The position numbers and the translations under genes were made by a program. This document shows, one piece after another, positions 5,364 to 10,917 of a DNA stretch of 10,917 nt. The stretch's first letter is position 1. Every line of letters begins with the position of its first letter. The stretch comes from SW-9-67-25 sp964471665. Lineage in GTDB: Archaea; Halobacteriota; Halobacteria; Halobacteriales; Haloarculaceae. Below the pieces are notes generated by a model. The model saw nothing but the letters and a program-made list of their open reading frames with translations. It ran no database searches and was not told where the DNA came from. Where the stretch lies: positions 1-10,917 of the forward strand of contig CAYYHG010000099.1 in NCBI GenBank assembly GCA_964471665.1, in the 5' to 3' direction.

Positions 5364-6122
5364 ATGGCGACACTGGACTGGCACGCCACCAGCCACGGAG
5401 GGGTAACGCTGGTCCGCCTGCTCGTGACGAGCGAGGCGACCGAACGCGTCCGCGTGACCAACTGCCTCGACGGGCCGGTCTGGCCGCCCCGCCGACAGGG
5501 TGTCCCCGAGGAGGGGTGGGACGAGGAGGGGTTCGAGGGCGTCGTCGAGGCCGACGGACGTCTCGTCCTCGGGTACGCGACGCCTGCCGAGCCCTGCGAA
5601 CCGCCGGCCCGGCTCACCTCGCCGAGCGGCGAACGGGCCGGCGCCGTGACCGCCCGCGAGGTCGTCCGGACGCTGGGGGATCCGGCGCCACCCCGGGACG
5701 CCGTCTCGCCGGTCGACGACTCGGGGAGCGAGGACGTCTCCGGGACCGATACCGGGTGTCATTCGACGGCTCCCGGGCCGACCGGAAGACTCGAACAGTG
5801 GGAGTGGGGCCCCGAGGAGAGCGACGAGTCCGAAAAAGAGAGCGACGAGTCGGCGGGCGTCGACCCGGAGGCCGTGACAGCCTGGCTCGACGACGTCGAA
5901 ACCCGCCTCGGAGAGGCCGAGCGACTGGCTGAGGTCACCTCGGTCGAGGAGGCCACGGAGACGCTGGCGGCAATCGGTGGCCGGGAGGGGATCGCCCACC
6001 TCCAGACGTCCCTGGACGCAGACCGCGAGCGGATAAAAGGGGTCGGAGACCGCTGCGAGGCGCTGGCCGCACGCCTCGAGGCCGTCGAGGTTCCGGTCGA
6101 GACGCTCGAACGGCTGGCATGA
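5364..6122 (+). CDS. Beta-head, acidic linker and helical-tail protein coupled to MinD (DUF7857-like)
   Basis: This 252-residue protein begins at ATG 5364, at leaderless distance from a TTTAAA box. The first 85 or so residues are strand-rich, beginning LDWHATSHGGVTLVRLLVTS, then RVRVTNCLDGPVW and EGVVEADGRLVLGYATP, suggesting a small beta-sandwich. Next is a low-complexity Pro/Ser/Asp/Glu linker, about 105-166 (with EESDESEKESDESAG), then a helical or coiled-coil tail, about 167-252. There is no signal peptide or membrane segment. Its stop overlaps the MinD start as ATGA, so the two are probably made together and may interact. In Haloferax volcanii a MinD paralog is co-encoded with an uncharacterised partner of this general kind; orthology is not shown here. 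The DUF number is recalled, not verified. Confidence 0.82.
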   Translation: MATLDWHATSHGGVTLVRLLVTSEATERVRVTNCLDGPVWPPRRQGVPEEGWDEEGFEGVVEADGRLVLGYATPAEPCEPPARLTSPSGERAGAVTAREVVRTLGDPAPPRDAVSPVDDSGSEDVSGTDTGCHSTAPGPTGRLEQWEWGPEESDESEKESDESAGVDPEAVTAWLDDVETRLGEAERLAEVTSVEEATETLAAIGGREGIAHLQTSLDADRERIKGVGDRCEALAARLEAVEVPVETLERLA

Positions 6123-6781
6123 TCCTCGCGGTGACTGCCGGGAAAGGTGGCGTCGGCAAGTCCACCGTGGCACTGAACCTCGCGGCCGAACTCGACGCTG
6201 TCGTCGTTGACGCGGACCTGGCGATGGCGGATCTCCCGTCCGCTCGCGGGCCGGACCTCCACGACGTGCTCGCCGGCCGTGCCGACCCGGTGGAGGCGGT
6301 CCGCGAGGAGGGGGCCGTCGCGGTGTTGCCCTGTGGTCGATCGCTGGCCGGCGCGCGTGCCGTGGATCCGACCGGACTGGTCGACGCCGTCCGGCGGGTG
6401 GCACGGGAGTACGGCCGGGTCGTCCTCGATTCGCCGGCGGGATTGCACGGCGACACCGGACTGCCGCTGCTCGCGGCCGACGCCTGTGTGGTCGTGATCC
6501 GCCCGACAGAGGCCGCACTGACCGACGCCATCCGGGCACGCGAACTCGCCCGCGCCGTCGGGACGCCCCTGGCCCGTGTCGTGCTCAACCGCGCGGGCGA
6601 CGTCGACACGGATCCGATCGCCGGGACGCTCGGAGGACCGGTCACGCGGATCCCCGAATCCGAGGCCGTCGCCCGCGCACAGCGGGTCGGTCGTCCGGTC
6701 GCGACGGTCGCGCCCGACGCCGCGGCGACCCGTCAGTTCGAACGGCTCGCCGCCGCCGTTCACTCGGCGGTGAGTTCGTGA
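6119..6781 (+). CDS. MinD/ParA-type deviant Walker A ATPase
   Basis: This 220-residue P-loop ATPase of the MinD branch has the deviant Walker A motif KGGVGKST at 9-16, with the signature Lys9 and the P-loop Lys14. A switch-I-type VVVDADLAMADL (28-39), switch II/Walker B VVLDSPAG (101-108), VVVIRPTEAALTDAIRA (124-140) and base-contacting LNRAG (156-160) follow. It is shorter than bacterial MinD (about 260-270). The C-terminus (FERLAAAVHSAVSS) is short and only weakly amphipathic, so a MinD-style membrane anchor is not obvious; localisation could depend on its coupled partner. In haloarchaea MinD paralogs have been tied to motility, cell shape and polar placement rather than to a MinCDE oscillator. 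The ATG overlaps the previous stop as ATGA. The 3' end overlaps the convergent TFB gene by 22 bases. Confidence 0.93.
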   Translation: MILAVTAGKGGVGKSTVALNLAAELDAVVVDADLAMADLPSARGPDLHDVLAGRADPVEAVREEGAVAVLPCGRSLAGARAVDPTGLVDAVRRVAREYGRVVLDSPAGLHGDTGLPLLAADACVVVIRPTEAALTDAIRARELARAVGTPLARVVLNRAGDVDTDPIAGTLGGPVTRIPESEAVARAQRVGRPVATVAPDAAATRQFERLAAAVHSAVSS

Positions 6782-7623
6782 TACGTCTCCCGCACGGTCA
6801 CCGGCGCCACGTCGGCCACCGCCGCCGCTTCCTTCTGGGTGAGTGAGACCTCCTCCTCGCGGGCCGCGGTGTAGAGACACGCCGCCGCGACGCCCCCGGG
6901 GTTCCGGCCGGTGTCGATGCCCTCCCGGCGGGCGCGCTCGGCGAGGTCGCGCGCGCGCCGTTCGACGGCAGACGGGAGATCGAGTTTGCAGGCAAAGCGG
7001 GGCAGGTACTCGCGCGGGTGGATGGGCCCCGTCGGCAACCCGAGCTCGCGGTTCAGCGCGTCGTAGGCGACGTCGAGTTCGCTCCGTCTCGCCGTCGCCG
7101 CGCCGACGATCTCCGCGACCGTCCGCGAAATCGAGGCCGTCCGGCAGGTGGCGTACACCGCCGCGGCGGCGAATCCCTCGATCGATCGCCCCTGGAGGAG
7201 TCCCTCCTTCTGTGCGGACTCGAAGAGGACACACGCCCGCTCTTCGATACTCTCGGGCAGATCCAGTTCGCCGACGACGCTTTTGATCTCGGTGAACGCG
7301 TAGACGCGGTTGCGTTCGGTCTTGGACCGGATCTGCGTGCGCTTGTGCTGGCGGCGCAACCTGGCAATCCGGCGACGCTTGCGCCCCTTCGTCCGGGTCA
7401 GGCGGCCGATCTCCGTGGACAGTCCCCGATCGTGGCGCGAGCGGGTGAGGGGCGCGCCGGTCCGCTCGGGGGTCGTCTCGTCGTCCTCGAAGGACCGCCA
7501 CTCCGGCCCCGGATCGATCGCGTGCTCGTCGACCACGAGCCCACACTCCGTACACACCGTCTCGCAGTCCGCCGCGCGCAGTCGTCCCGCACACTCCGGA
7601 CAGAGCTGTGCTGTCGTCGCCAT
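6760..7623 (-). CDS. tfb: Transcription initiation factor IIB (TFB) paralog
   Basis: This 287-residue TFB recruits RNA polymerase to TBP-bound promoters. The domains are all present: an N-terminal zinc ribbon with C8-x2-C11 and C24-x2-C27; the B-reader/linker, about 66-105, with DRGLSTEIG and the very basic GRKRRRIARLRRQHKRTQIR; a first cyclin repeat, about 107-195 (IEERACVLFESAQKEGLLQG, AAAAVYATCRT); and a second repeat, about 205-287 (VAAACLYTAAREEEVSLTQ, then VAPVTVRETYHEL as the BRE-binding helix-turn-helix). It is somewhat shorter than typical haloarchaeal TFBs (about 300-330), mainly by ending close after the last helix. Haloarchaea have several TFB paralogs with different promoter preferences; which one this is cannot be told here. 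The ATG at 7623 follows a TATA-like element by about 30 bases. It overlaps the MinD gene tail to tail. Confidence 0.95.
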   Translation of the reverse strand: MATTAQLCPECAGRLRAADCETVCTECGLVVDEHAIDPGPEWRSFEDDETTPERTGAPLTRSRHDRGLSTEIGRLTRTKGRKRRRIARLRRQHKRTQIRSKTERNRVYAFTEIKSVVGELDLPESIEERACVLFESAQKEGLLQGRSIEGFAAAAVYATCRTASISRTVAEIVGAATARRSELDVAYDALNRELGLPTGPIHPREYLPRFACKLDLPSAVERRARDLAERARREGIDTGRNPGGVAAACLYTAAREEEVSLTQKEAAAVADVAPVTVRETYHELTAE

Positions 7624-7651
7624 CGTGTGCGAAACTCCGGCCGGCTCGACC

Positions 7652-7657
7652 TTTTAA
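7652..7657 (-). promoter_or_regulatory. TATA-like box of TFB gene
   Basis: TTTTAA on the plus strand (TTAAAA on the minus) is centred about 31 bases before the TFB ATG at 7623. This predicts a leader of only a few bases. Confidence 0.55.
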
Positions 7658-7700
7658 TCCGGAGTCGCGCGCCCGGCGCTGGCGGTACCAGTGGCCGAGT

Positions 7701-7723
7701 AACCTACCGGTAGCCGGTAGGTT
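7701..7723. promoter_or_regulatory. Operator-like inverted repeat between TFB and the divergent HTH-like gene
   Basis: AACCTACCGG (7701-7710) and CCGGTAGGTT (7714-7723) are perfect 10-base inverted copies separated by TAG. A second, overlapping 10-base palindrome, CTACCGGTAG, lies at 7704-7713. The site is 44 bases upstream of the TFB TATA box and 42 bases upstream of the TTTTA box of the divergent gene, so it is almost exactly midway. That is a natural place for one regulator acting on both promoters. The regulator is unknown. Confidence 0.6.
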
Positions 7724-7765
7724 CGATCCGGCGGGTTCCGCAGTGGGTGACAGACGACCACGAGG

Positions 7766-7770
7766 TTTTA
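7766..7770 (+). promoter_or_regulatory. TATA-like box of the HTH-like gene
   Basis: TTTTA is centred 29 bases before ATG 7797. It predicts a very short leader that would still contain GGAG just ahead of the start. Confidence 0.45.
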
Positions 7771-7796
7771 CGTCCGAGGCAATCCGACTGGAGACC

Positions 7797-8300
7797 ATGG
7801 GGCTCGCGGACATCGCCGCGGGTGTGGAGGTGACAGCAGAGCAGTGCGACCGCGGCGTCACGACCGTCGACCGGACCGAGGACTCGCTCACAGAGCGACT
7901 CACACCCCACGAGGGGGACCTGCCCTGCGGTGCGGAGACGGCGGCGACGGTCGTCGAGCGGTACGCGAGCGGGGGAAGCGTCGGCGCGGCGGCGCGGGCG
8001 GCCGGAACGGTCCCGATGACGGCCGCGAAGACGCTGCACCTGCTCGGCGAGTCCGTGAACCCGCTGGGGCCGACCGGACGCGAGGTCGTCCGGGACTGGC
8101 TGGCGGGCGAACTGGCCCGGTCCGAGGCGGTCGAACTCGCGCGGGCGACAGAGACGGAGTTCGCCCTCGCCGTCTACACCGAGACCCACGAGCCGCTCGG
8201 CAACGCCTGCGCGGCCGTCGAGGACGCGCTCGTGGCCCGCCACCGTCCGGAGGAAGATCCCCTGGCGGAAACGCGGACCGACACTGCCGACCTGCTGTAG
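7797..8300 (+). CDS. Haloarchaeal conserved protein with HTH-like core (DUF7858-like)
   Basis: This is a 167-residue, mostly helical protein. After an N-terminal region with LADIAAGVEVTAEQCDRGV, residues about 48-84 (TVVERYASGGSVGAAARAAG and MTAAKTLHLLGE) have the shape of a helix-turn-helix: a helix, a Gly-containing turn, a small-residue helix and a likely recognition helix. The rest is helical with acidic character (VVRDWLAGELARSEAVELAR, then ALAVYTETHEPLGNACAAVE). No zinc site or enzyme motif is seen. I recall the family as DUF7858, unverified. DNA binding is inference from the HTH-like core. The start at 7797 follows GGAG and a TATA-like box; the open frame reaching further upstream passes through the regulatory palindrome and is rejected. 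It is divergent from TFB and convergent with gfcR, with a 25-base gap. Confidence 0.82.
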   Translation: MGLADIAAGVEVTAEQCDRGVTTVDRTEDSLTERLTPHEGDLPCGAETAATVVERYASGGSVGAAARAAGTVPMTAAKTLHLLGESVNPLGPTGREVVRDWLAGELARSEAVELARATETEFALAVYTETHEPLGNACAAVEDALVARHRPEEDPLAETRTDTADLL

Positions 8301-8325
8301 GGGACCGTCGACATACCGTCGAACG

Positions 8326-8955
8326 TCACGCCTCGCCGACGCGGATCGCCTGGACCAGCGAGTAGACCGGGACGCCGTCCAGGTCGTCGAGTCCCTGTTT
8401 GTCGACGAGGACGACCGCAGCCACGGGGTCGCCGCCCTGGTCGCGGATGGCGGTGATGGCCTCGCGCATGGTTGTACCGCTGGTGACGGTGTCGTCGACG
8501 ACGTAGCACTCCCGGTTCCGGATGTCGGCGAAGTTCCGGGAGAAGGTTCCCTCGAGTTCCTCGATGTCGCCGTCTTCCCACTGTTGTTTGCGGGGGACGT
8601 ACGTCGAAATGTCCGTCTCCAGTTCCTGGGCAACGACTGTCGCGAGCGGCGTGCCGGCTTTCTCGATGCCGACGGTCAGGTCGACCGCCTCGCCCTGCTT
8701 CGAGAGGAGGTCGGCCATCGCCCGCCCGACGTAGGTCAGCCGGGCCGAATCGCGGCCGACGGCGTTCCAGTCGACGTGGATGTCGTGGGGATCGGCGGTC
8801 TGTGTCGGCGTCGGGTCGGGCGCCGCGGTGGAGCGCTCGACGAGCCAGCTCGCGGTTTCGCGCGAGACGTTCAGTTCGTCAGCGATCTCTCCCTTCGAGA
8901 GTCCGCGTCCGGCCAGTTCTTCTGCGCTCTGGATGAGGTCGTCGACGTTCTTCAT
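8326..8955 (-). CDS. gfcR: Transcriptional regulator GfcR (HTH plus phosphoribosyltransferase-like domain)
   Basis: This 209-residue protein has an N-terminal helix-turn-helix (about 17-40, GLSKGEIADELNVSRETASW) joined by a Pro/Thr linker (about 44-58) to a type I phosphoribosyltransferase-like domain. The PRPP-loop signature is YVVDDTVTSGTT (151-162), and VGIEKAGTPLATVVAQELE (95-113) precedes it. Such proteins were first named PyrE-like; in Haloferax the family was shown to be GfcR, an activator of glucose and fructose catabolic genes of the semi-phosphorylative Entner-Doudoroff pathway. The PRT fold probably senses a pathway metabolite rather than making a nucleotide. The ATG overlaps the gdh stop as ATGA, so it is translated with gdh from the promoter near 10037. 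The operon suggests a feedback loop in which the regulator is made with one of its expected targets. Identification is strong; the loop is inference. Confidence 0.93.
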   Translation of the reverse strand: MKNVDDLIQSAEELAGRGLSKGEIADELNVSRETASWLVERSTAAPDPTPTQTADPHDIHVDWNAVGRDSARLTYVGRAMADLLSKQGEAVDLTVGIEKAGTPLATVVAQELETDISTYVPRKQQWEDGDIEELEGTFSRNFADIRNRECYVVDDTVTSGTTMREAITAIRDQGGDPVAAVVLVDKQGLDDLDGVPVYSLVQAIRVGEA

Positions 8956-10007
8956 GCGTTGAATTCGACGGCCGTCTTTATTGTCGTTTTGCTCGTCTCG
9001 AACGCGCCAGTGAACTCTTCGGGGGGGACGACCCGCGTGACCAGGTCCGCCAGGAACCACTCCGGCAGGTCGGCGAGCCGGTCGACCGCCCCGCGGAAGT
9101 GACGCGGGCCGGAGTTGACGCTGCCGACCACGGCCTTGTTGTGCATCACCATGTCCTTGTGGAGGCGTCCGCCGTCGATCTCGAACTCCCAGGAATCGGG
9201 CACACCGAGGAGGGCCGCGACGCCGTTGGGACCCAGCGCCCGGATACTCCGGACGGCGTGTTTGGCGTACCCTGTCGCCTCGCAGACGAGGTCGGCCGGG
9301 ACGTGGACGTCCGGAATCTCGTGGACCGGCGTCTCCCGGGAATCCACGTAGGTGGCACCGAGCCCCTCGATGATGTCGATGGTCGGGTCCGGGCGGTCGC
9401 GGCGCCCCACACAGTAGACGTCGTAGTCGCCGACGAGCATCGCGACCGCCAGCAGTCCGAGCGAGCCGTTCCCGAGGACCAGCGCCGTCTCGGGGTCCCA
9501 CTCGAAAGACGACCGCGCGGCGTAGGCGAGTTCCAGCATCTTCTCGGCGACGCTGATCGGTTCGACCAGGAAGCCCCACTCCGCGATGTCGGCCGGGAGG
9601 GCGACCAGATACTCTGCAGGGCTGGTGAAGTACTCGCTCATGAACCCGTGGGCGCCCTCGATGCCCCGTTCCAGGGCTGCGCCCGGCGGGGCCATGTCTG
9701 CCTCGCCGCGCTCGAAATACAGGTTCGTTCCGTTCGGCGGCCGGCGCACCGTCGGGACGACGACGTCGCCGGACTCGAACCGCGTGTCAGTTCCGTCCGC
9801 GACGACGCCGACGGCCTCGTGACCGAGCACGAGTGACTCCTCGCCCGCTGGCGGGCCGCCGTGGTGACCCGCGATGACCTCGTGGTCCGTCCCGTCGACG
9901 CCGACCCGCAGCGTCCGGACCAGCGCCTCCCCCGACCCCGGCTCGGGCCGTGGAACCTCCAGCAACTGGGGGCGGTCGGCCCCCCGCTCGATTCCGATGG
10001 CTTTCAT
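8952..10007 (-). CDS. gdh: Glucose 1-dehydrogenase, Haloferax type (zinc-dependent MDR family)
   Basis: This 351-residue enzyme oxidises glucose to gluconolactone with NADP(+), the entry step of the semi-phosphorylative Entner-Doudoroff route in the cytoplasm. It lines up along its length with the Haloferax mediterranei enzyme as I remember it: LVRTLRVGVDGTDHEVIAG (29-47), GHEAVGVVAD (62-71), VVPTVRRPPNGTN (83-95) and GAHGFMSEYFTSP (118-130). Expected zinc ligands are present: D38, H63, E64 and E149. The Rossmann motif GNGSLG is at 179-184. Two arginines (R202, R203 in GRRDRPDPT) sit where the 2'-phosphate of NADP is bound. The N-terminal MKAI start fixes ATG at 10007. The gene is coupled to gfcR by an ATGA overlap and is divergent from a HAD hydrolase. 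Nothing suggests inactivation. Confidence 0.96.
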   Translation of the reverse strand: MKAIGIERGADRPQLLEVPRPEPGSGEALVRTLRVGVDGTDHEVIAGHHGGPPAGEESLVLGHEAVGVVADGTDTRFESGDVVVPTVRRPPNGTNLYFERGEADMAPPGAALERGIEGAHGFMSEYFTSPAEYLVALPADIAEWGFLVEPISVAEKMLELAYAARSSFEWDPETALVLGNGSLGLLAVAMLVGDYDVYCVGRRDRPDPTIDIIEGLGATYVDSRETPVHEIPDVHVPADLVCEATGYAKHAVRSIRALGPNGVAALLGVPDSWEFEIDGGRLHKDMVMHNKAVVGSVNSGPRHFRGAVDRLADLPEWFLADLVTRVVPPEEFTGAFETSKTTIKTAVEFNA

Positions 10008-10116
10008 ACCCCCCGGTTGGAACCGGATGGAAAAATATTTACCGGTCAACGAGTAAAAAATCCGACAGCGCCGCACAGAACCACCATAAGTCCGGGGGTG
10101 CAAGGCAAGACAAGAC
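10008..10116. promoter_or_regulatory. Divergent control region of gdh-gfcR and the HAD hydrolase gene
   Basis: This 109-base region holds the gdh TATA element AAATATTTTT (minus strand, 10031-10040), about 30 bases before the gdh ATG. CCGGTT (10013-10018) and AACCGG (10021-10026) form an inverted repeat with a 2-base gap, at or just upstream of the predicted gdh transcription start. A second inverted repeat, TTTAC (10038-10042) and GTAAA (10053-10057), starts within the AT-rich TATA region and includes the palindrome ACCGGT at 10041-10046. For the plus strand, CATAAG at 10084-10089 is about 30 bases before ATG 10117. GfcR is the expected regulator; its exact site is not identified here. Confidence 0.55.
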
Positions 10117-10917
10117 ATGGAGACATACGACCTGCTCTACCGACTCTACGGGGAGTACGACACCGAGACGCTGCAGTCCTACCAGGAGTTCGTCGACCTG
10201 TTCCCGCCCGTCGATTCGCGGGTGGCACTGGACTCCTGGCAGAACGCACGCGAACAACTGGACGACCGCAGGGAGACGATCAGGGAGGAGTTCCCGCACG
10301 TGGGAGAGACGTTCTCCGACCTGGCGAGCCGAGCGACCCGGGACCAGGCGTTCACCGCGCTGGACCTGTACGCGAAACACGGCCGCGCAGTGAACGTCTT
10401 CGTGCTGGACGTCGACGAGACGCTCCGGTCGGCCGGCAACACCGACAACGAGATCCCCCGCGAGACGCTCCACCTCCTGACGCGTTTCCACGAGTCCGGG
10501 ATCCCGATCGTCATCTGCACCGGACAGACCCTGGAGAACGTGAAGGGTTTTCTCATCCAGGGCCTGGGGAACGAACTCGTCCACTCCGGGGAGGTGGGCA
10601 TCGTCTACGAGACCGGGACCGGCGTGTTCACCCCGGGCCACGGCGCGGACACGAAGCGGTTGCTCTACGAGGAGCTGGACGCAGATATCCGGGACGTGTT
10701 CGGACGGATCCGCTCGCGCGTGCTCCCCGACGCGCCCGAATCGATCCAGCTGGGCTGTCACCTCCAGGGCAACGAGTTCAACGTCACCCTCAAACCGAAC
10801 TTCGAGACCGGGAGCGACCGCGCCGAGGAGGTCATCGACGAGGGGCTCGTCTACCAGCTCGACCTCCTCGAAGACAGCGTCCAGTCGGTCCTCGACGCGG
10901 ACGACGGCCAGGAGCCG
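10117..10917 (+). CDS. HAD-superfamily hydrolase with N-terminal helical extension (3' end beyond window)
   Basis: The frame is open from ATG 10117 to the window edge: 267 codons, no stop. The HAD core starts around residue 92, with motif I FVLDVDETL (95-103; nucleophile D98, acid/base D100), then motif II VICTGQT (132-138; T135), the Cof/SPP-type NELVHSGEVGIVYETGTGVF (152-171), and a cap-like region (FNVTLKPNF, 221-229). Motifs III and IV with the catalytic Lys and acidic pair are not identified, and motif IV is probably beyond the edge. About 90 helical, charged residues precede the core (METYDLLYRLYGEYD...), longer than in common archaeal phosphatases. A phosphatase of sugar or glycolytic phosphates is likely by family and context next to gdh; the substrate is unknown. 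The start follows a TATA-like CATAAG by about 30 bases. Confidence 0.85.
   Translation, partial: METYDLLYRLYGEYDTETLQSYQEFVDLFPPVDSRVALDSWQNAREQLDDRRETIREEFPHVGETFSDLASRATRDQAFTALDLYAKHGRAVNVFVLDVDETLRSAGNTDNEIPRETLHLLTRFHESGIPIVICTGQTLENVKGFLIQGLGNELVHSGEVGIVYETGTGVFTPGHGADTKRLLYEELDADIRDVFGRIRSRVLPDAPESIQLGCHLQGNEFNVTLKPNFETGSDRAEEVIDEGLVYQLDLLEDSVQSVLDADDGQEP

Noticed and set aside
7608..7796. Upstream extension of the 167-residue HTH-like gene
   Set aside because: It would run through the TFB promoter and the palindrome at 7701-7723; ATG 7797 has a suitable TATA-like box and GGAG.
5759..7903. A 714-codon open frame on the minus strand across the MinD and TFB region
   Set aside because: Its translation is rich in Arg/Pro/Gly with no domain signal, and it lies antisense to the 252-residue gene and MinD and out of frame with TFB. 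It is an artefact of high GC.
8304..8322. Tandem ACCGTCGA copies between the convergent HTH-like gene and gfcR
   Set aside because: Two 8-base copies in a 25-base gap of GC-rich DNA are too weak to call a repeat element or terminator.

Overview
The window looks like the chromosome of a haloarchaeon (class Halobacteria). Base composition is very GC-rich, predicted proteins are rich in Asp and Glu, and most genes are leaderless or nearly so, with AT-rich TATA-like boxes 25-31 bases before the start codon. Several families are characteristic of this class: the GfcR sugar regulator, Haloferax-type glucose dehydrogenase, a TFB paralog and a DUF7504-like protein. The genus cannot be read from the sequence. 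I saw no rRNA, tRNA, CRISPR array or intact insertion sequence.

Left part (1-4005). A long coiled-coil protein (COG1340-like) runs off the left edge on the minus strand. It is followed by a 366-base non-coding stretch with promoter-like elements. Next comes a two-gene plus-strand operon of F420 biology: cofE (F420-0:gamma-glutamyl ligase) overlapping a mer-like F420-dependent methylene-tetrahydropterin reductase. Three small genes follow: a one-helix membrane protein on the minus strand, a 63-residue zinc-ribbon protein, and a degenerate RecA/KaiC-fold protein.

Middle part (4006-8300). A nested 79-base palindrome separates this from a compact plus-strand cluster. The cluster holds a small basic protein, a coiled-coil protein, a protein with a beta-rich head, acidic linker and helical tail, and a short MinD-type ATPase. 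The first pair overlaps as GTGA and the second pair as ATGA, and each pair has its own TATA-like element. This set, with the TFB paralog read convergently and the HTH-like gene divergent from TFB, is the least understood and most interesting part of the window. A strong inverted repeat lies between TFB and its divergent neighbour.

Right part (8301-10917). Glucose dehydrogenase (gdh) and the sugar-catabolism regulator gfcR form a minus-strand operon with an ATGA overlap. They are divergent from a HAD-family hydrolase that runs off the right edge. The shared 109-base region carries promoters for both directions and a short inverted repeat at the predicted gdh transcription start. The layout suggests control of the semi-phosphorylative Entner-Doudoroff pathway.
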